Shown piece after piece: positions 52,458 to 61,700 of a stretch of 64,000 bases of DNA. Source of the stretch: Lewinellaceae bacterium. Its GTDB lineage: Bacteria; Bacteroidota; Bacteroidia; Chitinophagales; Saprospiraceae. The stretch is from NCBI GenBank assembly GCA_020636405.1, contig JACJXW010000004.1:806001-870000 (forward strand). Direction: 5' to 3'. A model generated the notes under the pieces. The model did not search any database and was not told the DNA's origin. It was given only the letters and a program-made list of their open reading frames with translations. The translations under genes were made by a program, and so were the position numbers. The first letter of the stretch is position 1. The number at the start of each line of letters is the position of its first letter.

Positions 52458-52715
52458 ATGAAATCTCTTACCATACACAACCTTGACAGCCGGCTGGCGG
52501 CCCTGATAGAACGGCGGGCAAAAGAAGAAGGCCTTAGCATGAACAAGCTGATCAAGCGCTTGCTAGCACAAGCACTGGGGCTGGTCCCTGAGCCGCGGCA
52601 AGACAGGCGGGAACAATTTGAAGACTTATTTGGTAGCTGGAGCAAAGCGGAGTATGAAGAGTTTGAGAAAAATACGGAAGATCTTCGAACGATAGATTTG
52701 GAAGACTGGGTATGA
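52458..52715 (+). CDS. vapB: Ribbon-helix-helix antitoxin
   Basis: ATG 52458 gives 85 residues; the earlier in-frame start adds residues from the operator. The N-terminal half is a ribbon-helix-helix DNA-binding fold of the FitA/Arc kind (MKSLTIHNLDSRLAALIERR, then GLSMNKLIKRLLAQALGL). The acidic C-terminal half (FGSWSKAEYEEFEKNTEDLR) should wrap and inhibit the toxin. It overlaps the toxin start by four bases (ATGA), typical of antitoxin-toxin pairs. Confidence 0.88.
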   Translation: MKSLTIHNLDSRLAALIERRAKEEGLSMNKLIKRLLAQALGLVPEPRQDRREQFEDLFGSWSKAEYEEFEKNTEDLRTIDLEDWV

Positions 52716-53110
52716 GTAAGATACTCCTGGATACGAATGCTTACAGCCGATACTTACTAGGCGATGAGGCTATTCTGAGCCGCCTGGCCGACGCTGATAT
52801 CATATACATGTCTATTTTTGTCATAGGGGAGCTTTATTATGGATACGCTCTGGGAACCAAGGAGGTTGAAAACCGAGAGAAGCTGAGCATCTTTCTGAAT
52901 AAGCCCAATGTATTCCTACTCGACGCCACCAAAGATACCTCCGAGTTTTTCGCCTTCATAAAAAAGCACCTCAAAACAAATGGAACGCCCATTCCCCTCA
53001 ATGATGTCTGGATCGCCGCTCACGCCATGGAAATGGGGGCGGAGCTGATCACTTACGATAAGCATTTTCAGCATGTTCCCGGACTGCGGCTGTGGAAAGA
53101 ACTCTCCTGA
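52712..53110 (+). CDS. vapC: PIN-domain ribonuclease toxin
   Basis: The 132-residue protein has the PIN acidic residues: Asp7 in ILLDTNAYSRYL, Glu at about 40 in FVIGELYYGYA, Asp at about 98 in PLNDVWIAAHAM and Asp at about 115 in LITYDKHFQHVPGLRLW. It should cleave specific RNAs when freed from VapB. No residue is missing, so the toxin appears active. The pair is more AT-rich than nadE and dnaX around it, which suggests transfer. Confidence 0.92.
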   Translation: MSKILLDTNAYSRYLLGDEAILSRLADADIIYMSIFVIGELYYGYALGTKEVENREKLSIFLNKPNVFLLDATKDTSEFFAFIKKHLKTNGTPIPLNDVWIAAHAMEMGAELITYDKHFQHVPGLRLWKELS

Positions 53111-53194
53111 AAGGCCCCACACGGCCCACAATAATTTCTTATCTTTGGAAAAAGTAATCTGACAGGTTTAGATCATGAATGCAAAGCTCAAGTC

Positions 53195-53285
53195 CGGGCG
53201 CAATAGAAAATTGCGTCCCGACAGTGCCATCTCGGGCGCCAATTTATTTCATCAGTCGCTACGCTCGTGTCCTATTGGCGCACGA
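53195..53285 (+). other. Two related hairpins just before dnaX
   Basis: CGGGCGCAAT (53195-53204) pairs with ATTGCGTCCCG (53210-53220), with one bulge. CTCGGGCGCCAAT (53231-53243) pairs with ATTGGCGCACGAG (53273-53285), with one mismatch. Both share a GGGCGC(C)AAT arm. They end 18 bases before the dnaX start and may be its leader structure or a small palindromic repeat. Confidence 0.45.
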
Positions 53286-53303
53286 GTTGCCTAAAAAACT
53301 TTT

Positions 53304-55163
53304 ATGAGCAACTTCATAGTATCTGCGAGAAAATACCGGCCCGTCCGGTTCGACGATGTAGTGGGGCAGGAGCACGTATCCCAAACACTGAAGAACGCTC
53401 TGAAGAACGAGCACCTGGCGCACGCTTTCCTCTTCTGCGGGCCACGTGGCGTAGGTAAGACGACCTGTGCGCGCATTCTGGCCAAGGTGCTGAACTGCCA
53501 GGCCGTTTCTGCCGATTTCGAGCCCTGCAACGAATGCTCGTCCTGCAAGGCCTTTAACGCCAATTCCTCCTTCAACATCACCGAGCTGGACGCCGCCTCC
53601 AACAACAGCGTGGAGCACATCCGCGCCCTGATCGAGCAGGTGCGCTTCCAGCCGCAACAGGGCAAATACAAGGTGTTCATCATCGACGAGGTGCACATGC
53701 TCTCCCAGCAGGCTTTCAATGCCTTCCTGAAAACCCTGGAGGAGCCGCCGCCCTACGCCATTTTCATCCTGGCTACCACCGAGAAACACAAGATCATCCC
53801 CACCATCCTGTCGCGCTGCCAGATCTTCGACTTCCGCCGCATACAGGTGCCGGAAATGGTGGCTCACCTGCAGGCCATCTGCGAACAGGAAAACATCGAT
53901 GCTGACCGGGACGCCCTGCACATCATCGGACAGAAGGCCGACGGCGCCCTGCGCGACGCCCTTTCCATCTTCGACCGCATCGTCGCCTTCTCCGGCAACC
54001 GGATCAGCTACGAGGACGTGATCACCAACCTCAACGTGCTCGATTACGATTATTATTTTCAGGTCGTAGACGCTCTGCTGGTGGAGGACAGTTCCAAGAT
54101 CCTGCTGCTCTTCGATACCATCCTGCGCAACGGCTTCGAACCGGATATTTTCATGAACGGCCTGGCTGAACACCTGCGTAACCTGCTGGTCTGCAAAGAT
54201 GCGGCCACCCTTCAATTGCTGGAGGTAAGCGACGGCCTGCGCGCCCGCTACCTGGAACAGGCCCGCCTGTCTTCCTCCGGCCTGCTGCTGACCGCCCTCA
54301 ACCTGGCCAACGATTGCGACGTCAACTACAAGCTGGCGCGCAACAAGCGCCTGCACGTGGAAATGGCCCTCATCAAAATGGCCCATATCCCCCGGGCTTT
54401 TCTGCTGGCGGGAAATGGCGCCGAAGCTTTTAGCCCTGAAAAAAAAACGGCTGAACTGACCTCCTCTCCCCAGCCAGGAAAGGAGGAACCAGGGAAGTCG
54501 GAAGTTGGAAGCCGGAAGTCGGAACCCTCAGGCCCACTGGAACCCCAGGAACTAGAAACCCAAACCCAGAAACCCAGAGGTCCAGAACCGCCAAGCCCGG
54601 AACCGTCCACCGTCCACCGTCCACCCCAAGCCCCTCCTGCTCCCGAACCGCAGTCCCCCACCGGCCCTCAGCCTCTGCCTCAGAAGAAAAGCCTGAAAAA
54701 GGGAGGCGCCCAGGACACGCCCCGGCTGATGGCCCTGGAGGCCATGCTGGCGGAAGTGAAGGCCGAAGAGGCCGAACTGCTCACCCAGGAAGTACAGGAA
54801 GTTACTCAGGAAAGAGTGGAAGAGGCCTGGAACCTGTACCTCGAATCCCAGGACCAGGAGTCGGTGAAGGTGATCATGCGCAATTCCGAACTGAAACTGG
54901 AGGGGCAGAATGTTTTGGTCACGGTCACTTCCGCCCTGGCAGAGAACACCATCCGCCAGGAGGGCAACCTCATGGAATATATGCGGGACGTGCTCACCGC
55001 CCCCGAACTGACCATGACCATAGAGATCGATAAGAGCAAGGCCGTGGAGCCGCCCAAACGCAAACGCATGATGAGCAGTAAGGATAAGTACCTGGCCATG
55101 CGGGAAGTGAACCCTAACATTACAGAGTTGCAGAAGCGGTTCGACCTCCGGCCGGACGAGTAA
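53304..55163 (+). CDS. dnaX: DNA polymerase III subunit gamma/tau
   Basis: The 619-residue clamp-loader ATPase has Walker A GPRGVGKTT (46-54), zinc Cys in EPCNECSSC with an earlier Cys65, Walker B FIIDEVHMLS (about 126-135) and sensor 1/Arg finger segments (ATTEKHKIIPTILSRCQ). Helical domain III runs to about 365. Residues about 375-462 are a low-complexity Pro/Glu/Ser linker whose DNA consists of simple repeats (GAAGTCGGAAG-like, then CCACCGT repeats). A tau-like C-terminal domain follows (about 490-619). Upstream lie two hairpins. No programmed frameshift site was recognised. Confidence 0.95.
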   Translation: MSNFIVSARKYRPVRFDDVVGQEHVSQTLKNALKNEHLAHAFLFCGPRGVGKTTCARILAKVLNCQAVSADFEPCNECSSCKAFNANSSFNITELDAASNNSVEHIRALIEQVRFQPQQGKYKVFIIDEVHMLSQQAFNAFLKTLEEPPPYAIFILATTEKHKIIPTILSRCQIFDFRRIQVPEMVAHLQAICEQENIDADRDALHIIGQKADGALRDALSIFDRIVAFSGNRISYEDVITNLNVLDYDYYFQVVDALLVEDSSKILLLFDTILRNGFEPDIFMNGLAEHLRNLLVCKDAATLQLLEVSDGLRARYLEQARLSSSGLLLTALNLANDCDVNYKLARNKRLHVEMALIKMAHIPRAFLLAGNGAEAFSPEKKTAELTSSPQPGKEEPGKSEVGSRKSEPSGPLEPQELETQTQKPRGPEPPSPEPSTVHRPPQAPPAPEPQSPTGPQPLPQKKSLKKGGAQDTPRLMALEAMLAEVKAEEAELLTQEVQEVTQERVEEAWNLYLESQDQESVKVIMRNSELKLEGQNVLVTVTSALAENTIRQEGNLMEYMRDVLTAPELTMTIEIDKSKAVEPPKRKRMMSSKDKYLAMREVNPNITELQKRFDLRPDE

Positions 55164-55398
55164 AGAATGGCCTTATATATCTAGACAGACATGCATAGAA
55201 ATGGGGTAATGCAGTCCAACCTCAAGCATTGGAGGCGTTTCAACGGCTCATACATTTGTGATAAAAAATTGAACTTATTGTTAAGAACAAGACAGTTGAT
55301 ACCCCTTAAATTTGGGAATGAAAACCGATAACCGGTTCAAATGTTCATTAGATGGCCGGGGGAAGGGCTGATCGAGCGGCCTCATTTCGCCCAACAAT

Positions 55399-55423
55399 TT
55401 AACCCTGAGCTTGTCGAAGGGTA
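55399..55423. repeat. REP-like palindrome
   Basis: TTAACCCT and AGGGTAA flank GAGCTTGTCGA, a word that recurs in extragenic palindromes of many bacteria. It lies in the gap 55164-55542, which has no gene. A TAAATTTG at 55307-55314 resembles a -7 element but is about 230 bases from the next start. Confidence 0.4.
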
Positions 55424-55542
55424 ACTATAGAACAATAGAACAACAGCGCAAGGAATAAACCCGGGCCGCAGTACACCCGAAATAAATTGGGCAGCGGTAA
55501 ATGCTTCGGCACCATCCCCCCAGCACCCTAAAACTGTAAACC

Positions 55543-56235
55543 ATGAGTGATCAATCCCTTTGGTACCTGGAAAATATTGATGTGACCGGAATCTTCTGTC
55601 CCAAAAAGGTCGGCAGGGGAGACATGGACCAGCACGTCCACAAGCATTTCAAAAAGGGAGAATACATCTACCTGCCCGATGAGCATGCCGACAAGATCTA
55701 CTTCCTGACGGAAGGGCGGGTGAAGATCGGCACCTACGGAGAGTCCGGGAAAGAGATCACCAAGGCCATTCTTTCTACCGGTGAGGTGTTCGGCGAGCTT
55801 TCTATCATTGGGGAGGACAGGCGGCGCGATTTTGCCTACGCGATGGAGAAGACGACGGCCTGCGTGATGTCGGTAGAAGATATGAAGTCCATGATGCGTG
55901 ACCACAATGCCCTCAGCCTTTTCCTGATGAAGATCATGGGCTCGCGCATGCTGGAAATGGAGCAGCGCCTGGAGTCCCTCGTCTTCAAGGACAGCCGTAC
56001 CCGCATTATCGAGTTCCTGCACGAATTGGGGGAGAAGAAAGGGCAGCGCGTAGGGTACGAAATGCTTGTTCGAAAATTTATGACCCACCAGGAGATCGCC
56101 AATCTGACCGCTACCTCCCGGCAGACCGTCACTACCGTGCTCAACGAGTTGCGCAACCGCAACCTGCTGACTTTCAACCGCAAGCGGCTACTGATCCGGG
56201 ATATGGAAAAGCTGGGAAAGGTAGCGAGGGAGTAA
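55543..56235 (+). CDS. Crp/Fnr family transcriptional regulator
   Basis: The 230-residue protein has an N-terminal cyclic-nucleotide-binding-like beta-roll (HFKKGEYIYLPDEHADKIYF, then GRVKIGTYGESGKEI, then GEVFGELSIIGEDRR). The dimer helix follows (MKIMGSRMLEMEQRLESLV). A winged helix-turn-helix (about 165-225) shows MTHQEIANLTATSRQTVTTV and LNELRNRNLLTFNRKRLLI. One Cys near residue 19 is not part of an Fnr-type cluster, so iron-sulfur sensing is unlikely. The effector is unknown. It converges closely with the T9SS gene downstream. Confidence 0.92.
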   Translation: MSDQSLWYLENIDVTGIFCPKKVGRGDMDQHVHKHFKKGEYIYLPDEHADKIYFLTEGRVKIGTYGESGKEITKAILSTGEVFGELSIIGEDRRRDFAYAMEKTTACVMSVEDMKSMMRDHNALSLFLMKIMGSRMLEMEQRLESLVFKDSRTRIIEFLHELGEKKGQRVGYEMLVRKFMTHQEIANLTATSRQTVTTVLNELRNRNLLTFNRKRLLIRDMEKLGKVARE

Positions 56236-56281
56236 AGGGGGAAAGGGTACAGTTTGAAGGTTTGGACGTCAATCTCCCCAC

Positions 56282-58243
56282 CTACCTCACCAACTGCACA
56301 TCTCCCGAAAATCTTCTTATAAACCCGTCCAGAAAGCGCACTTCAACCACATAAGTGTATACCCCTGGTTGAAGGGTTTTCCCTTTGAACGTCCCATCCC
56401 ATCCCTTCCGGTTGTCATTGGTATAACCATCGGTGGCCTCAAAAACCAGTTCCCCCCAGCGGCTGAAAATGCGGAATACGGCCAATGCTTCCGGCCTGCG
56501 GCTTTGCGGGAAGAAAGTGTCGTTGCGGCCGTCGCCGTTGGGGCTGAAGGCGTTGGGGATATACACTTCCCGGTCCTTGAATACCTGTACTGCGACGGAA
56601 TCCACAATGGTGCAGCCGTTGGCGTCGGTGACGGACAGGAAATAGCGGGTGTCGTCGAACGGGCGGAGGGTAGGGGTGGGGCAGGAGGTGCAGGATAGGG
56701 AGGACAGACTGTCCCTCCATTGATAGCTGAAAGGCGGAGTGCCGATGATCTCGGGGCGAAGAGATAGGCTATCGCCCAGGAAGATCTCCCGATCCGTTCC
56801 CAGTTCCAGTGTCAGCGCAGGTTCCATGATGGTGACGGTGGCGGAAACCTCGTCGCAGCCGCTGCTGACGGTGACGGCGTAGTCGCCCCCCTGTGTCACC
56901 GTCAACTCCGGGGCGGTGGATCCGTCGCTCCACAGGAAATTACCCCCGGGAACAGTGGGTGTCAGGGTGATCGTTTCCCCCGGGCAAAGGGCGCCCGGTA
57001 ACGGGCCCAGGTTGATGGAAAGGGAGTCGATGAAAGCGATGGTGGAGTCGTTCTGTATGGCGGTGGCGGGATTGTCCGACACAGCGACAGTGCCAAGCCC
57101 TTCGGGTAGGCCGCTTAGGGTGGCCTGGTTCTTATACACACCGAAAGCATCTTCCGGCACCATAACGGTAACGGCCAGCACAGTGCGCCCCTCGGGGAGG
57201 TCAATATTTTCTATCCTCAACCTGCCGGTGCCGATGCCTCCGCCGGTGATCGTTCCGCCCACCGGGTTGTCAATGGCAGTGATGAGGAAGCCTTCAGGAA
57301 ATACATCCTCGAAGGTTAGATCCATCTGCACCCGGCCGGAGGCATTGGCCAGTTCGAAGTAGTACGTCAGCTCGCTGCAGGGAATCGTTCGTGCCGGTTC
57401 TACCCGTTTTTTCATCTGTACGGTATAGGGGCAGGAGCAGCCGTCGCTGCGCTGCGCGGCCGGGCCGGTGGCCTCGATGGTGACCTTGCCGGTGGTTTTG
57501 TCGATCGAAAAGAAGGTGTTTTGAATGCCGCTGCCGAAGGAGCTGCCGTAGCCGTAAAGGTTGCCGAAGGCGTCGAAGAAGATGGAGCCCAGGGTGCCGC
57601 CCGTATTATCGGCATTGAAGGGCGTGTTGATCTGCCCTGCATCGGTGTCGATGATCACGAGCCGCTGGTTGAGTGCGTCCCAGCCATAGAGGGTTTCGTC
57701 CGTGGGGTCGAAGGCGATGTCGTAGATGGCCGAGTGGTTGGTGGGAAAGTTGATCGCACTTGCCGGATGGTTGGCCGCTTCCAGGCCGACGAAGATGAGG
57801 GCCTCCGTGGAGCCGTTGAAGCCGCCGCTGACAGAGAGCAGCACCAGGTATTTGCCGTCCGGGCTGACATCGCCCGCCGGGTAGCTGGCGCTGAGCGGCA
57901 TGCCTTCCGGCTCGCCCAGGGGGAAGGCCGCCCCGTTGGCGTCGATGCGGTACAGATTGCCGGTCTCGGAATTGACGGCGTAGATGAAATTGTCGGTAGA
58001 GCGGTAGCCCAGCCCGTTGAGGACGAAACCCACCGGGCCCGCCGGCAGGCCGTTGAACGTCACATTGCCGGTGGCCTGGCTGACCTGTACTTCGTATACA
58101 GAGCTGGAACCCTGGGGGGCGATGGCCAGGTAGAAGCTGCCCCGGCAGGTGAAGGGCTGCTGGGCGGAGAGGGTGGTGCAGAGAAATGCCCAAAAAGCCA
58201 GGAGGGCAAGAGGATATGCTGGATGTTCCATTTTGGTTTTCAT
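56282..58243 (-). CDS. Secreted beta-propeller protein with T9SS type B sorting domain
   Basis: The start at 58243 (MKTKMEHPAYPLALLAFWAF, signal peptide) gives 653 residues; the longer frame adds 54 residues with no sense. Residues about 30-280 look like a YncE/DUF6923-type propeller (YEVQVSQATGNVTFNGLPAG, FIYAVNSETGNLYRIDANG, LYGWDALNQRLVIIDTDAG). Residues about 290-400 resemble a DUF11-like beta domain (FEDVFPEGFLITAIDNPVGG). One or two Ig/PKD-like modules follow (about 420-540). The type B domain ends it (EVYIPNAFSPNGDGRNDTFF, then GWDGTFKGKTLQPGVY). It is exported by T9SS. Confidence 0.9.
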   Translation of the reverse strand: MKTKMEHPAYPLALLAFWAFLCTTLSAQQPFTCRGSFYLAIAPQGSSSVYEVQVSQATGNVTFNGLPAGPVGFVLNGLGYRSTDNFIYAVNSETGNLYRIDANGAAFPLGEPEGMPLSASYPAGDVSPDGKYLVLLSVSGGFNGSTEALIFVGLEAANHPASAINFPTNHSAIYDIAFDPTDETLYGWDALNQRLVIIDTDAGQINTPFNADNTGGTLGSIFFDAFGNLYGYGSSFGSGIQNTFFSIDKTTGKVTIEATGPAAQRSDGCSCPYTVQMKKRVEPARTIPCSELTYYFELANASGRVQMDLTFEDVFPEGFLITAIDNPVGGTITGGGIGTGRLRIENIDLPEGRTVLAVTVMVPEDAFGVYKNQATLSGLPEGLGTVAVSDNPATAIQNDSTIAFIDSLSINLGPLPGALCPGETITLTPTVPGGNFLWSDGSTAPELTVTQGGDYAVTVSSGCDEVSATVTIMEPALTLELGTDREIFLGDSLSLRPEIIGTPPFSYQWRDSLSSLSCTSCPTPTLRPFDDTRYFLSVTDANGCTIVDSVAVQVFKDREVYIPNAFSPNGDGRNDTFFPQSRRPEALAVFRIFSRWGELVFEATDGYTNDNRKGWDGTFKGKTLQPGVYTYVVEVRFLDGFIRRFSGDVQLVR

Positions 58244-58407
58244 AGCTTTCAGTATGTGGACCTGCAGAATGTGCGCTATGAATTTAACTTTTTTGCCTGT
58301 AGCTTTCTGGTGCGCGCTTGCTTTTTTTGGACCCTTCTTTGACAAATCCAGTGAATAGTGCGTCATGTGGAAACAAGACGACGGCATGACGCAAGGGCTC
58401 CGCATGA

Positions 58408-58680
58408 CGTAGAGCAGGGGCTCAAATTGACTTACTAATCGACCGCAATGGCCATGTCATCAACCTTTTTGAAATAAAATTTTATAATCAACCTTATACG
58501 CTCACCAAAGCTGCTGCGGATCAAATGCGGTAAAAAAAAATGCGCATTTTTAAAGAAGCCACTAAAACCCGAAAACAACTTTCCTGGGCCTTTATCAGTA
58601 CCTTCGGCCTGAAAACAACCCCGCATAGCCTCAGCCTGATTTCCAGGTCTTTGACTATGGATGATCTGTTTTTGGATTAA
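58408..58680 (+). pseudogene. Remnant of an AAA-type ATPase with PDDEXK-like C-terminus
   Basis: A plus frame from about 58408 reads GAQIDLLIDRNGHVINLFEI, then a stop (after DQMR, about 58528), then KEATKTRKQLSWAFISTFGL and SLISRSLTMDDLFLD before TAA 58678-58680. These words match the C-terminal nuclease-like region of the widespread archaeal-type ATPases (AAA_14/DUF4143 or DUF234-like) of Bacteroidota. The ATPase part is absent, so this is a decayed tail with an internal stop. Its last 27 bases recur at 63691-63717. Confidence 0.75.
58654..58680. repeat. Left copy of 27-bp direct repeat flanking the defence island
   Basis: The 27 bases beginning ACTATGGATGATCTG and ending TTTTTGGATTAA are identical to 63691-63717, with TT also shared two bases before. 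This copy forms the final codons of the ATPase remnant, a usual place for an integration site. Confidence 0.8.
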
Positions 58681-58728
58681 GTAGGCTATTCTTGTCGGCT
58701 AAAAAATGCCAAATCATATCAGATTCTG

Positions 58729-61700
58729 TTATCCTTCCGAAAAATAAGCATGATACACCTGCGCCAATTTCGTCGAAAACTCCCTTTTCAATTCTTTTTG
58801 GAATGCCTTGTGTATTGTTGGGATATTCATGGCTCCGATTCTTGGCAACACCTCTATCCCATCATAGAAAAACACCCAGTAACAGTTGAAGTCTTTGTAG
58901 TCAAAATCCATCGGATTGAGCATCCAGCGTATTGAAGCAGGGAGGGATTTGAGTTTAAGTAGTTTCTGGACGGTCTTTGTGCCAAGGTCGATATCAGGTT
59001 TGTAATGGAGTGTGGCAAGCCAATAAGGACTATTGACAGCAAAATTATCGCTCCAGTTTGTTGGCGTCCCATCCTTATCAAATTTGATTTTTTCAATAGC
59101 GTCAAAGTATTTCTGAAAAACTTCCAATTGTTCCTTTGACAATTCTTTTGCTTCGGAGAACATGCCATTGCACCTAGCCTGCAACCAGAGCATAAGGTCA
59201 TTAGTTTTTTCGCTTTTTGCCAATCCTTCAATCGCTTCAGAAAGTGCTCTTTGTAAATTAGCTGAAAGGAATGGATATAGATGTATGAAATCTTCTAATT
59301 CTCTTTTTCCGGTATTATGTTGGACAATGTAATTGGCAAAGACTTGTTCATCGGTCAACTGGAAATCAATCCCTTCTTTTTTGAAAATTTGGCCCAATGT
59401 GCGGCCAAATCCGTACTTCCATCCCTGAGCCTTTGTAATGACTTTGAGAGCCCATTCAATTTGGTCGTGGCTAAATAAAATGATGTTTTTTTTCAAAAAA
59501 CGCACAAAATATTTCACCTCCCATAAACGTCCTGAACTACCATTATGATTAGCGGCAAGAGCTTTCAGAATTACTTCTATCAGCCGGTTCAGTTTCTCAG
59601 AACCTTTTAAATCTTCAAGGTCTAGATAGGAAAATAGGAGGAAGAAATTGTTGGTTAGTTGTTCTAACTCACTCGTATAGGCCTTATCGCTTAAATATCG
59701 AAGCAACAAGTCGTTTGCTCTTGGTTTAAAAGAAAACATGCTCTCTTCAAAGCAGGAAGAGAACCAATTGGTAGCCAATACCACTATCCACTTTTTTTCA
59801 TGTTCCGATTTTAAGGGCAACATTTGAGGATTGTAATGACGGAGAATTTTATCCATTTGTTTGGTTTCCAGAAAGTGGCAGGCAAGAGTAAGTATGACAG
59901 CATCTATCTCTTCTAACCGTCCTATGTTCCGCTTTGAAGTACAAAAACTGGCTACTACCCCTTCAAAAGTTAGCTCAGTCAGTTCCACAAATTTATATTC
60001 ATCCCAGCCGAAAAGGATACCGTTGGAATGGAAGACCCAATGCAGTGTCATATAATTTTCTATTAAAATAGAGGCGTCGTTACTCCTGCTTGAATAGTTA
60101 TTTGGGTTTTGGAAGAAATCATAGTCTGTCAAAATACTTTTATGTGCTTTCCTGATTTCATCACTATACCGATCCAAAAATTCTTTGTCAAGCAATCCCC
60201 CTAGCAACTCTTTTACATTGGCTTCGGATTGCATGGTTTTCAATAAACCGTGCAAGTCTATGGTATCTAATTCCTCCTTTATCTGCCTAACTTGGTCTTG
60301 TGGGTGTTTTTTCCAATCAGCTATCCGGATTACCCGGACGCCTAAATATTTCTTGTTGTATTGACAAATGAAAAATATTGGATAATCTTGGCGCTGTAGT
60401 GCCTCGGTTGCGATAGACGAATACAAAGTATATGCTTCCAGAAAAAAATGAAAACGGGTCAATACCAAGGCATCGAGCAGCCTTTCCCGTAGCAGTTTGG
60501 AAGGAAGGCCAGAAGTTTCCCATCCTCTCGAATAGATAAATTCTAGCATTGGTTTGAACTGAAAATTCAACCATCGGGAAAAAAGTAGTTTCTCGTTAAA
60601 TTGAGTTCCATAGAGAATGCGATTGTGATTGTTGCTTTCCCCTTTGCGTTGGATGCAATGGATTTGGCTTGACCTCAGCTTATCAAAAATATATGCCAGC
60701 TTATTGTCAAAATTCCCAACTTGCTCAATCGCTTTTTCATAGTAGCTCCCCGTTTTAATCAAGATTCGATTGTCTTTAAACTCTAAGCTTTCCATCAGAG
60801 AAATAATTTCCTCGTTGCTGGTTTGCAAATGATAGCTTGAATTATATTTGGCGTCTATTGGAACTTTGGCGGGGTGCAGGGAGGTCGGTGAAAAAGGGAA
60901 TAGTTTTTCAAAATAATAAGGAGGGATACAGTTGAAAGCGTCGAACTGTAGCAGGCTTTCATACATCTGGTCAATGACATGTTGGGATTTTGCTCTTTTC
61001 AAACGTTCATAGTCCCTATAATTTAAGGCTTCAAGCAACCGGAGGAAATTAAAGGTTTTTTTACCAACCTCACTTTCTATTACAACTTTTGGATTGCCAT
61101 CTACTGCTTCCAGATAACTGGAAATGGCTTCATCAAAAATAACTGTCCTTATACCTTTATTACCGAAATATGTAGCCTCGTGGGATTTTGGTTTTTGGGT
61201 TTGAAAAAGATAAGCAGGCTGGAAATCCTTACCCAAGATTTCTTTTACCCAGTTGACGATTTGCTTAAGGTTTGGGTCTGAAAAAGAAAAGCCAACGAAG
61301 AGCACGAGATGTGATGAAAAAATCCCTTTGACAAAGCTTTCAATTAACGGGGAATTTCTGGCATAGTTGAGGTAATCGTCCTCCTTGAATACAAAATTCA
61401 TTTCATCCCAATCGCCATGCATTTTGACAATGTATTCATCCGTGATAGCATAAGGCAAGTCTTCATCCCGCCGGATAACGGCATATGATTTACCAATATC
61501 ACTTTTTTGGTATTCGTTCAGCGCTTGCTCCAATAAGTCATCGTAGTTCGTGGTAATCAGATGTCGGGGTCGAAGGCGGAGCAATTGGTGGTGAATTGGA
61601 TTAGGACTAAGCCCCTTATGGTATTTGAGGATTTCGCGCAGTTTTTCATTGTATTCTTTTTCCCCTCTTTCATTGAAAAGCCATTGACCAATAACAGGGG

